DNA of 64,000 bases from Sphingobium sp. TCM1 (GTDB lineage Bacteria; Pseudomonadota; Alphaproteobacteria; Sphingomonadales; Sphingomonadaceae), in the NCBI RefSeq assembly GCF_001650725.1, contig NZ_LXVX01000001.1, forward strand, positions 1-64,000. Reading direction: 5' to 3'. The position numbers and the translations under genes were made by a program. Positions 44,056-53,538 of this stretch are shown here, piece by piece. A model generated the notes under the pieces. It had not been told where the DNA came from. It saw nothing but the letters and a program-made list of their open reading frames with translations, and searched no databases. Position 1 is the stretch's first letter. Each line of letters opens with the position of its first letter.

Positions 44056-45528
44056 TCAGACTCGGATGCGCAATGACGCCAGCGCCGCCACCAGAAGCGT
44101 CGCCGCGGCGAAAGCCATGGTCCAGATCGGGTCGCCAGGGAAAAAGGCCTTCATGATCGATCCCATCGCCGTCGCGACCAACAGTTGCGGGACCACCACG
44201 AAAATGTTGAACAAGCCCATATAGACTCCGATCTTGGCGGGCGGGAGGCTCGACGCGAGCATGGCATAGGGCATGGCGAGGATCGAAGCCCAGCCGATGC
44301 CGATCCCGACTTCGCTGAGCAGCAGCCATTGCGGGTCGCGCAAGACCAGGAAACTGGCAAAGCCAGCTGCGCCGGCCACCAGGCACGCGGCGTGGGTGCG
44401 TGCCTGGCCGATCCGCCGCGCGATCCAGGGCAACAGGGTCAATGCCGCTATTGCCGCGACGCCATTGTAGACGGAAAACAGCACGCCGACCCAGTTGCCG
44501 CCGGCCTGATAGGCGGCACTCGCCGGGTCCGCAGAGCCAAACATATATTGGGCGACGACTGGCGTGGTGTGTATCCACATAATGAACAAGGCCGACCAGC
44601 TGAAGAACTGGATGAGCGCCAATTGCCGCATGATCGGCGGCATCCCTGCCACGTCACCGACGATATGCGCCAGCATATTATCCCGCCTGCCCGCTCGCGC
44701 CAGGAGGATCGCCGCCAGACTCGCCGCCCCATAGCCTGCCAGCAGGGCGCCGAGCAGATAGACTTCCTTTTCCATCCCCAAGGCGTCGACCAGCAGCGCA
44801 ACCGCCAGCCCCGCGCTCATCCAGACGAAGCAGGGCGCGATCGAGCGGCCGGCGAGATCGGGCGCCGCATGTTTCTCGCCGCCGGCATCAAATGCGCGCA
44901 TCTCCTCCGGCCCATATTCCTTCGTCGTGAGTACCGTCCAAAGCACAGCTGCAAAAAGCACTGCGCCGCCCGCCCAGAAGCTGTAGCGCACCGTGTCCGG
45001 CACCGCCCCTGCTGCCGCCACATTGGCGACGCCCCATTGGTCGAGCAGGTAAGGAAAGAGCGATCCGACCACCGCACCCGCGCCGATGAACGCGGTCTGC
45101 ACCGCATAGCCCAGGACATGCTGGTCCTTGCGGAGCATGTCACCGACGAAGGCGCGGAATGGCTCCATCGAGATGTTGAGGCTGGCATCCAGCATCCAGA
45201 GCAGAAGCGCGGCCATCAACAGTCCGTCGCTCTGCGGCATGAACAGCAGCGCGATCGCCGCCAGGATCGCTCCGGCGAGAAAATAGGGGCGTCGCCGCCC
45301 CAACCGTCCCAGCCAGGTCCGATCGGACAAATGGCCGATCACGGGCTGCACGAGCAATCCGGTCAGCGGCGCAGCGACCCAAAGAGCCGACAGATCGTCG
45401 ATGCTGGAACCGAGCGACTGGAAAACGCGGCTCATATTTGCGTTCTGCAATGCAAAGCCGATCTGAATGCCGAAGAAGCCGAAACTGATATTCCACAGTC
45501 CGGCAAAGCCCTGGCGAGGCTTTTCCAT
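44056..45528 (-). CDS. MFS transporter, sugar (sucrose/maltose, SLC45-like) type
   Basis: 490 residues from the ATG at 45528, with AGGAAGGG upstream. About twelve transmembrane helices. The loop RTWLGRLGRRRPYFLAGAI and the start SFGFFGIQIGFALQNANMSRVFQSLGSSIDDLSALW are typical of the GPH/SLC45-like MFS transporters that carry sucrose, maltose or related disaccharides with protons. No sugar hydrolase or regulator is adjacent, so the substrate is open. The longer upstream frame is non-coding. Confidence 0.85.
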   Translation of the reverse strand: MEKPRQGFAGLWNISFGFFGIQIGFALQNANMSRVFQSLGSSIDDLSALWVAAPLTGLLVQPVIGHLSDRTWLGRLGRRRPYFLAGAILAAIALLFMPQSDGLLMAALLLWMLDASLNISMEPFRAFVGDMLRKDQHVLGYAVQTAFIGAGAVVGSLFPYLLDQWGVANVAAAGAVPDTVRYSFWAGGAVLFAAVLWTVLTTKEYGPEEMRAFDAGGEKHAAPDLAGRSIAPCFVWMSAGLAVALLVDALGMEKEVYLLGALLAGYGAASLAAILLARAGRRDNMLAHIVGDVAGMPPIMRQLALIQFFSWSALFIMWIHTTPVVAQYMFGSADPASAAYQAGGNWVGVLFSVYNGVAAIAALTLLPWIARRIGQARTHAACLVAGAAGFASFLVLRDPQWLLLSEVGIGIGWASILAMPYAMLASSLPPAKIGVYMGLFNIFVVVPQLLVATAMGSIMKAFFPGDPIWTMAFAAATLLVAALASLRIRV

Positions 45529-45958
45529 GCCTTTCCCTTCCTGTCCCGCGCGCGGCCGGCCTGCCGCCGCCTGCGCTGATCTCTTGCGCTCGCACGGCAC
45601 TCTCTGCAGAGCAAGCACGCATACGAATTCATCCCCATTTGGCAATTTGGCTTGATTGCAGAGGGATCGCGGGTTGGAGGCAATCAGGCTTTGCGTTGAT
45701 CGGCGCGAAAAGCCTGTCGTCATCCCTGCTCCGATCAAGAATTCCACAATAGATCCGAAGGGCGGATATCCGCGCCGATCGGAACGCGGCATGGGAATTA
45801 TCTACGCTGTGCTGCACCCTGTTAGCGGGACATGCTCTCCTCAGCGATCCCTTCATCGGCTTGGCCTCGCCGACATGGGCTATTCCCCCGGTTCGCGCTT
45901 TCGACAACCGTTGACATGCAGTGCGTCAGATTTTCGCCTTAACTATGTCAGTCCGGCG
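45529..45958. other. 430-base intergenic region
   Basis: Promoter region of the leftward MFS gene and 3' region of the M23 peptidase gene. Short frames on both strands lack ribosome-binding sites and recognisable products. I see no repeat or clear hairpin. Confidence 0.4.
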
Positions 45959-46618
45959 TCAGCGATCGAGCGGGTCTATAGCATGGCCATTTTTGCGGAC
46001 TTCATAGTGGAGATGCGCGCCGGTCGCCAACCCGGTCGCCCCGACATAGCCGACCGTCTCGCCTTGGCGGACCTGTTGCCCCACTGCCACGCTGATACGC
46101 GACAGATGGGCGAAACGCATCGTGTCGTTGCCGTTATCCAACTCTACCAGGAGACCATAACCGCCTGCCCATTGCGCCCGTGTCACGGTACCGCTTGATG
46201 GCGCGCTGACGACCGTACCCTTCGCCGCGGCCAGATCCACCCCGCTATGAAAACGGTGAATCCCCAGCAAGGGGTGAAACCGCATACCGAAACCGCTTGT
46301 GACAGTGCCGGCGATTGGCAGGCTGCCGATAGTCGATCGCTGTGTCCGCTCAGCCCGCTGATCGAGCGCGACGGCGACCGACGAGAATAACGCGCGGGAA
46401 AAACGGACCGGTTCCCCTACCATCTGCGCCGAACGACCGACGGTGATGACCGCCGGGACCGTCGCGCCCTGCATCCGGGTCGGGTAACGACCAGCCGGCG
46501 TGATGGTTACAACCAAGGTGCCGTCAGCCCATGCCGACATCGGCAGCGCCAACGCCGCAGCACCGACAAGATAGGCGGCATAGCGCGCGCGGCTTGCAGC
46601 AAGTGCGCAGAAATGCAT
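45959..46618 (-). CDS. M23-family metallopeptidase, exported
   Basis: 219 residues. A signal segment ends at PMSAWA. The C-terminal half (about 105-215) is a LytM/M23 domain. SGFGMRFHPLLGIHRFHSGVDLAAAKGT supplies the first metal His and Asp, FAHLSRI a further His, and GAHLHYEVRKNG the HxH motif. All zinc ligands are present, so it is probably an active peptidoglycan endopeptidase rather than an EnvC/NlpD-type activator. No coiled coil or LysM domain precedes it. It stands alone. Confidence 0.92.
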   Translation of the reverse strand: MHFCALAASRARYAAYLVGAAALALPMSAWADGTLVVTITPAGRYPTRMQGATVPAVITVGRSAQMVGEPVRFSRALFSSVAVALDQRAERTQRSTIGSLPIAGTVTSGFGMRFHPLLGIHRFHSGVDLAAAKGTVVSAPSSGTVTRAQWAGGYGLLVELDNGNDTMRFAHLSRISVAVGQQVRQGETVGYVGATGLATGAHLHYEVRKNGHAIDPLDR

Positions 46619-46744
46619 GGCCGCCCCTCCATCGCGTCCTTTGTGGGCGCGTTTCCAACCACAAGGTTGAAGCGAAGGGTCGTTCGAGTCAATTGGCCGG
46701 ACGGCGATGTATCAGCAAAGGACAAGATTAATCACAATGGAGAT

Positions 46745-47545
46745 TCAAGCCCGAATGCGCGCCCGAAAGGTTATATTGATCCGATCCGAAAGGATCAAAT
46801 AGGGCAACCACAAGGTCGCACTGATCAGCACCTTCTGAATGTTGCCCAGCAACAAGTCCTTGACCGCCGGCCCGATGCTTGACGGAAGATCGGGTGCGCT
46901 GGCCACGGCTTGCGCAATCGACAATTGCATCATGATGTCAGCCACCCAGACGAACAGAAGCATCCGCGGAAATAGGGGAGCCGCGCGCAAGGCCATCACG
47001 AAGCAGACGATATAGAAGAAATTCATGACGATCACGTCCAGCACCATGGCATTCATGATGACCTGCGCCCAGGCCGGGGCGCTTGTGCCGATCGCGGGGA
47101 CGGCTGCCAGGAACTCCGCCGTGCGGAAGGGCACGTTGAGCAGAAGCCCGGCAAGCAGCGAAGCCATGAACCCGTGGGGCCCAAATGCCGGATTGGCGCG
47201 CGCCGTCAGCGGATCGACCCGACGCCAGCTACCCAAACGGCAAAGACGAAACGAGGGCTGGGAGGCCAATGGGTTGAACGGAAAGCAACCGAGCGCCACG
47301 CGATAGCCAACGATGGGAGACAGCGCCACAAGCAGGAAGGGCAACAGCATCGTAGCCACATCCGTCAACGATCGCGCCGGCATCGACGCGGGCAGGATCT
47401 TGCCGAACGCGATCAGGACCACCGTTCCTATCCAGAGCGGAATGAGCGGTTCAAGCCGGAAATCGACAAAAGACACGACCGCCCGGCCCCGTCGATCGGC
47501 CCAAGCAGCGATTGATCGGTTCAGCTTTGGCCAAGCGCTTAACAT
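46745..47545 (-). CDS. Multi-pass membrane protein of unknown function
   Basis: 266 residues from the ATG at 47545 (a TTG one codon earlier is also open). Five to six hydrophobic segments (about 32-52, 62-85, 130-150, 160-188, 195-215 and 240-255). The ending LISATLWLPYLILSDRINITF resembles the last helix of DUF2569 proteins, but the N-terminal half does not help, so the family call is tentative. It lies between the M23 peptidase and the quiC operon, with about 125-160 bases free on each side. Confidence 0.65.
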   Translation of the reverse strand: MLSAWPKLNRSIAAWADRRGRAVVSFVDFRLEPLIPLWIGTVVLIAFGKILPASMPARSLTDVATMLLPFLLVALSPIVGYRVALGCFPFNPLASQPSFRLCRLGSWRRVDPLTARANPAFGPHGFMASLLAGLLLNVPFRTAEFLAAVPAIGTSAPAWAQVIMNAMVLDVIVMNFFYIVCFVMALRAAPLFPRMLLFVWVADIMMQLSIAQAVASAPDLPSSIGPAVKDLLLGNIQKVLISATLWLPYLILSDRINITFRARIRA

Positions 47546-47706
47546 CAATCGATCCTGACATCCGAAGTCTATCCGTCGCCATCATAATCGGCGAGCGTAA
47601 ATTTTCCCTTCAACTTCCATCGACGCAGAATGTTCAAAGAATGACGGACCGACGAATGACCGTCCGTCCGATCCTGCGTTCCTCCCCCCATGTCTGCACA
47701 TCCGGC

Positions 47707-49560
47707 TCACAGCACGCCTGGCTTGAAACGCTCCTGTGCGGCCAGCCTTATCCCGGCATTGGGCGCCCCATAGCCCTCATACGCCTTGCGCTCCACAAAT
47801 TCGAAGAAGAAGCGCTTCTGGAAGGCACGGCTGTAGAGTTGCCAATATTCGCCCTCCCCGCTGCGATCATATAGAATATGCGCGCCGGCCAGTCTGGCCC
47901 TTATATCCGCGTCGAATCCGAATCGCGCGGACAGGTCGGCATAATAATTGTCGGGAAGGGACAAGGTTTCCGCCCCGCTCTCCGCCAACCTCTTTGCCTT
48001 GACCACAAGGTCCGACGTGCCGAGGGCGATATGCTGATAGCCGCCGCCGAAACTATGTTCGACGAAGCGCGATGAGAGCGTTCCGGTCGCCTCCGACGCG
48101 TTGAGTGTCAGCCTCAGCGCCCCGTCGGCTGACTGCAAGGGCTGGCTGAGAACCAGACCGGACGGATCGATGACATCCGACTGCAAGCTCTGCTGAAGCC
48201 CCAGGAGCGATCGCCAGTAGAGTTGCCAGGACAGATATTCTTCGATCCGCACGACTGCGGCCAGATGATCGATCGTCAGGGGACGTGGATCAGCCAGTTC
48301 GCCTGTCGGCGCAAATTCCTCCGCCCACATGGCCGCGACGTCGTCCTCTCCGACAAGATAGACGAGACTGCCTCCGATGCCGCGCAGGGCCGGAACCGAC
48401 AAATTGCCTGGCGCCTCCTCGTCGTCGACCGCCTTGATACCCAGATATGCAGCGCGCGCAGCCACGGCGTCGCGATCCGGCACCGTCAGCCCCACCGCGC
48501 AGATCGACGCGCCATGCGTCACCGCGAACCCGTGACCGAAACCGACGGCATCCGCATTGATGACGAGATTGACCGACCCGGCCTGCCATCGCGTGACGGC
48601 CTTGGTGCGATGCACCCCGGTCCTGGTAAAACCGAGCGACTGGAACATGCCCTCCAGAGCGCGCACGTCCTTTGCTTCCACGGCGAACTCGACAAATTCT
48701 GGCCGCACCCTGTCCGGCGGAGGCGGCACCGGAGAGGGACGTCCCAGTTGGCGACTGGCGGCATCTTCGACATGACGCAGCGAACGCAGGCCGTCGGCGG
48801 CGATCAGGTCGGCAGACCAGCCGCGGAAACGATCGTTGAAGATTTCGAGCGACAGCGGTCCCTGATAGCCCGTCCTCAGTATCTCTGCGACATATTCATT
48901 GACGGGGAGACCGCCCTGCCCCGGAAAATTGCGGAAATGGCGGCTCCAGTAGAGCAGATCCATGTCCAGTTTCGGCGCATCCGCCAGTTGCACGAAGGCG
49001 ATCTTGTCAGCCGGAATGGCGCGAATGCTGTCACTGGGAATGGCGCGCGACAGGGAATGAAAGCTGTCGAGAATGATGCCGATGGACGGATGATCCACTT
49101 CCTCGACGATCGCCCAGGCATCGCGATGATCGAAGACATGACGCCCCCATGCGAGCGCCTCATAGCCGACGACGATGCCGCGCTTCGCGGCCCGCTCACC
49201 CAACTCCCGCAGATCCGCGACGATCCGGCTGCGTTCGCCCAGCGCCTGCGGCGAACAGTTGGAGCAGACCAGGATGCGATCCGTCCCCAATTCTCCCATC
49301 AGGTCGAATTTCGCCTCGGCCCGGTCGAGAGCCTGCTGCCGCAGAACGCCGGGCATCCCCTCGAAATCCCGGAAGGGCTGATAGAGCAGGCAGGCAAGAC
49401 CCAGGTCATCCAGCAGAGACCGCACCTCTCGTGGCCGCAGCGGGGACGCGATCAGGTCATTCTCGAATATCTCGACACCATCGAAGCCGGCCGCAGCAGC
49501 AGCGCGCAGCTTTTCCTCCAGTGTCCCGCTGAGCGAAACCGTGGCGATGCCGAATATCAT
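47707..49560 (-). CDS. quiC: 3-dehydroshikimate dehydratase, fused HPPD-like form
   Basis: 617 residues from the ATG at 49560 (GGAGG 9 bases upstream; an ATG two codons earlier is possible). The N-terminal half is a sugar-phosphate isomerase/epimerase TIM barrel: AAGFDGVEIFENDL, ILVCSNC, YEALAWGRHVFDH, ILDSFHSL and the metal Glu in LSLEIFNDRFRG. The C-terminal half is a VOC/HPPD-like domain (FVEFAVEAKDVRALEGMF, HIALGTSDLV, ending FFFEFVERKAYEGYGAPN). This two-domain layout is that of QuiC/AsbF-like bacterial dehydratases converting 3-dehydroshikimate to protocatechuate. It follows the quinate/shikimate dehydrogenase by about 20 bases. Confidence 0.92.
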   Translation of the reverse strand: MIFGIATVSLSGTLEEKLRAAAAAGFDGVEIFENDLIASPLRPREVRSLLDDLGLACLLYQPFRDFEGMPGVLRQQALDRAEAKFDLMGELGTDRILVCSNCSPQALGERSRIVADLRELGERAAKRGIVVGYEALAWGRHVFDHRDAWAIVEEVDHPSIGIILDSFHSLSRAIPSDSIRAIPADKIAFVQLADAPKLDMDLLYWSRHFRNFPGQGGLPVNEYVAEILRTGYQGPLSLEIFNDRFRGWSADLIAADGLRSLRHVEDAASRQLGRPSPVPPPPDRVRPEFVEFAVEAKDVRALEGMFQSLGFTRTGVHRTKAVTRWQAGSVNLVINADAVGFGHGFAVTHGASICAVGLTVPDRDAVAARAAYLGIKAVDDEEAPGNLSVPALRGIGGSLVYLVGEDDVAAMWAEEFAPTGELADPRPLTIDHLAAVVRIEEYLSWQLYWRSLLGLQQSLQSDVIDPSGLVLSQPLQSADGALRLTLNASEATGTLSSRFVEHSFGGGYQHIALGTSDLVVKAKRLAESGAETLSLPDNYYADLSARFGFDADIRARLAGAHILYDRSGEGEYWQLYSRAFQKRFFFEFVERKAYEGYGAPNAGIRLAAQERFKPGVL

Positions 49561-49579
49561 GCGCATGTGCCTCCGCTGC

Positions 49580-50470
49580 TCATGCCCCTTCCCGCGCGAC
49601 CCGAAAGTTATCCGCCATGCGGGCGGGATCGGCCTTCCTCCCGGTGAAATGTTCGAAGGCGCCAACGGCCTGAAACACGGTCATACCACTCCCATTGAGC
49701 GTCGTGCAGCCGACCTCTTTCGCTTCACGCAGCAACTGTGTTTCAAGCGGGAAATAGACGATGTCCGTTACCCACAATTCGGGACGCAGCAACGCCTTTG
49801 GCACTGCCGATCCAGGATAGCCGCTCATTCCGAGCGGCGTTGCGTTGACGATCCCGTCGGCCGCACCTGCAGCCGATGCCAGATCCTGCCCCACAATGGC
49901 CCGGCCCGCGCCATATGTGCCGCAAAGCGCTACGCATAGCTCCTCTGCCCTTTGCACGTTAGGATCGAACAGGGACAACTCGCCCACGCCCAGATCGAGG
50001 AGTGCGTGGGCGGTCGCCGCTCCCGCGCCCCCGGCACCCATTTGAACCACCCGGTCAAAGCGCGCCGCCGGCGGCAGGCCCGATCGCAGATTTTCGGCGA
50101 AGCCGGTGACATCCGTGTTGAAACCGAAACGACGGCCATCCCTGAACACGACCGTATTGACCGATCCGATCTGCCGGGCCTGCGGTGACAGTTCGTCGAG
50201 ATGCGCGATGATCGCCTGCTTGTAGGGGTGCGTGACATTGACCCCGGCGAAACCCGACAGTTGCAAGGCATCGAGCAGGCGCGGCAGATCGTCCGCCGCC
50301 ATCTGTTCCACTGCAAGGTCGAACAGACGGTAGACCAGCCGAATACCCTGCGCGTCAGCTTCGCTTTCATGCAGCCAGGGGGACAGGGATGCTTGGATAT
50401 CGCGACCGATCAGACCAGTCAGATATCGCTCCGTGGCAGGGCGGAATTGGGTCAATGTCGTCAAATCCAA
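49580..50470 (-). CDS. Quinate/shikimate 5-dehydrogenase, NAD-type
   Basis: About 296 residues of the AroE/YdiB family. SLSPWLHE and NVTHPYKQ (substrate site, with the catalytic Lys), GAGGAGAATAHALL (cofactor loop), INATPLGM-like NATPLGMSG and a C-terminal GMTVFQAVGAFEHFTG are present. After beta-2 the sequence is LFDPN, with Asp where NADP-specific AroE enzymes have NRT, which points to NAD and a catabolic role. No ATG precedes the fold; TTG codons at 50470, 50464 and 50455 are candidate starts, and longer frames run into the TonB receptor gene. It would oxidise quinate or shikimate to the dehydro forms used by AroQ and QuiC. Confidence 0.85.
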   Translation of the reverse strand: MDLTTLTQFRPATERYLTGLIGRDIQASLSPWLHESEADAQGIRLVYRLFDLAVEQMAADDLPRLLDALQLSGFAGVNVTHPYKQAIIAHLDELSPQARQIGSVNTVVFRDGRRFGFNTDVTGFAENLRSGLPPAARFDRVVQMGAGGAGAATAHALLDLGVGELSLFDPNVQRAEELCVALCGTYGAGRAIVGQDLASAAGAADGIVNATPLGMSGYPGSAVPKALLRPELWVTDIVYFPLETQLLREAKEVGCTTLNGSGMTVFQAVGAFEHFTGRKADPARMADNFRVAREGA

Positions 50471-50513
50471 AAAGGAGGAAATCCGCCTCCGCCACCCGGG
50501 CGGCGGAGGCGGA
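50468..50513 (-). terminator. Rho-independent terminator after the quinate-locus TonB receptor
   Basis: Minus-strand stem of 12 perfect pairs (50513-50502 with 50493-50482; arms rich in CCGCC/GGCGG) and an 8-base loop, followed by TTTCCTCCTTTTT. It begins 7 bases after the receptor stop codon. The dehydrogenase gene that follows therefore needs readthrough or its own promoter. Confidence 0.85.
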
Positions 50514-50519
50514 CCAAGG

Positions 50520-53471
50520 TCAGAAGTTGAATTTCGCGCCGACGTAGAAGGACCGTCCGACCATGTCGTAGGTGCCCGCATCCGTTCCGTTCTGCGAACT
50601 GGCGACGAAGGGGATACCCTTGTCGAACAAATTGGTGATGCCGGCGCGGAACTGGACATTTTCAGTGACGTCCAGCGTCGAGAATACATCGAACAGATTA
50701 TAGGGCTTCACCCCCACCTGCTCGGCCGCCGGCGTCGTGATCGCGCTGATGTCGCGCAGCTTACCCTGATAGCGCCAGCGCAGGCCGATGCCGAACACGT
50801 CAGAGCTGTAGCCCACCGTGGTCAGCGCCTTCCACTTGGGCAGCGGTCGACCGGGCGTGCTGGTGCCGACAAAATCCTGCGAGGCACTGCCCGGCAGCGT
50901 CTGGACCTTGTAATGGTTCAGCCAGCCGATGGCCGAGGAGGCGTAGATCTTGCCCGATCCATCGCCGATACCGGCTTCGGACAGCCGGAGCGACCAGTTC
51001 ACCTGGACATCGACCCCGTCGGTGTCGAGCGCGCCCAAGTTCAGATAGGGCTGGGCGATGGCCACCAGTTGCCCGGTCGGGTCGCGCTGGATGAGCTGGC
51101 AGAATTCGTTGCTGTTCGAATAGCCGCTGTTCGATCCGTCCAGATTGTAGCATTTGGCGAGCACCGTCAGGCCATTGATGGTCGAGATGACGTTGCGGAT
51201 CTTGATGTTGTAATAATCGACCGAGAAGGAAAAGCCCGACAGCCAGGGCGACGAGAATTTCGGATTGAAGACGAAACCGACGTTAAACGTGTTCGCCTTC
51301 TCCGGTGTCAGCGCACTGTTGCCCTGGATATTGCCGCCGGTCGCGGTGGTCGCGAACTGATAGGCGTCGATTGCGGCGGCCGGAATACCCTGCGCCAGGC
51401 AAAGGCCGCGGACCTGCGCACCATTGGCGCCCGTCCGGGCGGCGGAACGGATATCACAAGGATCGCCGATCGCGGCAGGCGGCGTACCGATTGCCAACTG
51501 CGATCCGGTGACGGGCGAGAAGAGTTCGCCGATATTGGGCGCGCGCACGGCCCGCTGGTAACTGCCGCGGATCAGCAGTGCTTCGACGGGCTGCCAGCGC
51601 GCGTCGAATTCATAGCTCTTCACGCTGCCGGTCGGATTATAATCGGAATAGCGGAAGGCCGCGCCGACGCCCAGTTCATGGAAGAAGGGCGTGTCGGACA
51701 ACAGGGGTATGTCCACCTGCGCCGCGAATTCCTTGACGCTGATCTCCCCGCGTGCCGGGTTCGAGCCGACCACTGCCTCGACATTATTGGACACCAGATC
51801 CGAACTCGGATCATATTTATAGCTATTCTTCCGATAGCCGGCGAGCAGGGCGAGTTGGACCGGCCCTGCAGGCAGGTTGAACAGCGGCCCGTTGACCTGG
51901 CCCTGCACCTGAGTCTGGGTCAGCCTTTCGTGGCTGTTGATGGTCGCCGTCACATAATCCTGGCACGCCTGCGACAGGCTGCTTGCGTTGGCGATGCCGA
52001 AGGGATTGAAGCCGCCCGCACAGAGCGACGCGCCGCCATCGGGGGCGTTGAGCAAGGTCTGCACGCGCGATTTCAGCACCGCATTGAACATCGACTGGTT
52101 ATGAACCGTCTCGTCATAGGAAGCGAAGGCGTCAAACTTCCACGATCCGCCTATCGTGCCCTTCAAGCCGCCCAGATATTGCTGGACCCGGTAATTCTCG
52201 TCCCATCCCTTGTCGCCCACGCCGATGTAACGTGCGCTCCAGCGGAATGGCGCGGTAGGGTTGGCGCGCGACGCCAGCAACGTGCGCAGGTCGGCGGGGA
52301 TGAAGGGGTTGGTGACGGGAATGGTGGTGAAGGGTGCGAACTGCGTCAGGCTGCCGCCGCTTTCGGTGGTGACGGTGGAGTCGACATAGAGGAACTGGCC
52401 GTAAGCGGTCAGCGAGTCGGTGATATCATATTCGCCCTTGGCGAAGGCCGACTTGCGCTCAAACGCGTTCAGTATCTGCAACTGTGGCCCCACAGGCATA
52501 CGCACATTGCCGCCGACAACGGCATAGGCGCCGGTCGTCGGTCCCTGATAGTTGATCGCGCCGGTCTGGACGAAGAGCGAACCATTATTGTTGAAGCCGA
52601 GGTTCAGCGTCCGGTTGATCGGATTGGTAACACCATATTGGGCGAAAACGCCGTTCAGCGCCGCTTGGCTCGGCAGGTTGAGCGCGTCAGGCACGAACGC
52701 ACCGGTCCCGATGAAGGAGGACGGTACCTTGTCGGCGAAGAAGCCGCGCTGCGAACCCGACAGGGGATCGCGCTGGCCATAGCTCAAGGCCAGCATCAAG
52801 CGGCCGCGATCGTCGGCAAACTTCGTGCCCAGCGCCAGCGAGGCGTTGAACTTGCCATAATCGCCTCGGAAGCTGTTGCCATTCTGAATGTCGGCGCGGA
52901 CGCCGTCGAAATATTTGTCTGTCTTGAAATTAACCACGCCAGACATGGCGTCCGACCCGTAGATCGCTGACGCACCGCCGGTGATGACATCGACGGATCC
53001 GATGATCGATTCAGGCAGTATATTGATGTCGACATTGCCGTTGATGTCGGACAAGGGCAGCCGGCGCCCATCAAGCAGCACGAGATTGCGGTTGGAACCA
53101 AGGCCGCGCAGGTTGAGCGTGGCGCGACCACCGGCGCCCTGTCCGCCCGTGCCGGCATTGCCCGACGGGGTAAAGCCGGGCAGCTGGTTCAGGGAATCCT
53201 CCAGCGTTATCTGGCCGCTCTGCTGCACCAGCTCGTCGGAGACGGTGACGATCGGGCTGACCGCGACATTGTTCGGACGCGCGATCAGTGATCCGGTGAC
53301 GACGATGTCGGCGGTTTCGGCCTGATCAGTTGCGGCGTCCGTGGCCGGCGGTGCGATCGCGGCAGCTGGGTCGGCCTGGTCCTGAGCCCAGACCGGGCTG
53401 ATGCAGGCGCTCAACGCTATGGCGGCCAGCGATCCGCCGAGGCGAAGCTGCATATTGAAAGCGGTCTTCAT
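50520..53471 (-). CDS. TonB-dependent receptor of the quinate/shikimate locus
   Basis: 983 residues, long for the class. A signal peptide ends near PVWAQD. The plug begins ADIVVTGSLIARPNNVAVSPIVTVSDELV, with LNQLPGFTPSGNAGTGGQGAGGRATLNLRGLGSNRNLVLLDGRRLP and VITGGASAIYGSDAMSGVVNFKT. This is the group with a Gly-rich plug and conserved LRGLGxxRxLVLxxGRR, used by sphingomonads and xanthomonads for plant-derived substrates. The barrel ends in FYVGAKFNF. GGGAGG precedes the ATG. A TetR-like palindrome lies 17 bases upstream. The ligand is probably quinate, shikimate or an ester of them. Confidence 0.92.
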   Translation of the reverse strand: MKTAFNMQLRLGGSLAAIALSACISPVWAQDQADPAAAIAPPATDAATDQAETADIVVTGSLIARPNNVAVSPIVTVSDELVQQSGQITLEDSLNQLPGFTPSGNAGTGGQGAGGRATLNLRGLGSNRNLVLLDGRRLPLSDINGNVDINILPESIIGSVDVITGGASAIYGSDAMSGVVNFKTDKYFDGVRADIQNGNSFRGDYGKFNASLALGTKFADDRGRLMLALSYGQRDPLSGSQRGFFADKVPSSFIGTGAFVPDALNLPSQAALNGVFAQYGVTNPINRTLNLGFNNNGSLFVQTGAINYQGPTTGAYAVVGGNVRMPVGPQLQILNAFERKSAFAKGEYDITDSLTAYGQFLYVDSTVTTESGGSLTQFAPFTTIPVTNPFIPADLRTLLASRANPTAPFRWSARYIGVGDKGWDENYRVQQYLGGLKGTIGGSWKFDAFASYDETVHNQSMFNAVLKSRVQTLLNAPDGGASLCAGGFNPFGIANASSLSQACQDYVTATINSHERLTQTQVQGQVNGPLFNLPAGPVQLALLAGYRKNSYKYDPSSDLVSNNVEAVVGSNPARGEISVKEFAAQVDIPLLSDTPFFHELGVGAAFRYSDYNPTGSVKSYEFDARWQPVEALLIRGSYQRAVRAPNIGELFSPVTGSQLAIGTPPAAIGDPCDIRSAARTGANGAQVRGLCLAQGIPAAAIDAYQFATTATGGNIQGNSALTPEKANTFNVGFVFNPKFSSPWLSGFSFSVDYYNIKIRNVISTINGLTVLAKCYNLDGSNSGYSNSNEFCQLIQRDPTGQLVAIAQPYLNLGALDTDGVDVQVNWSLRLSEAGIGDGSGKIYASSAIGWLNHYKVQTLPGSASQDFVGTSTPGRPLPKWKALTTVGYSSDVFGIGLRWRYQGKLRDISAITTPAAEQVGVKPYNLFDVFSTLDVTENVQFRAGITNLFDKGIPFVASSQNGTDAGTYDMVGRSFYVGAKFNF

Positions 53472-53487
53472 TCCATCCTCCCTTTTT

Positions 53488-53503
53488 TACTAACCAGTTC
53501 GTA
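53488..53503. promoter_or_regulatory. TetR-type palindrome before the quinate-locus TonB receptor
   Basis: TACTAACCAGTTCGTA reads TACnAACnnGTTnGTA, an interrupted palindrome typical of TetR-family operators. It is 17 bases upstream of the receptor ATG. A related sequence (CGCGAACTATTCCGTA) lies before the esterase operon at 59663-59678, next to a TetR gene. Confidence 0.5.
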
Positions 53504-53538
53504 TATTATTTGATGCGCGCTGGTGCCGCGTTTGCCTT

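Noticed and set aside
50433-52970. 845-codon plus-strand frame opposite the quinate-locus TonB receptor
   Set aside because: Shadow of a receptor with all plug and barrel motifs on the minus strand.
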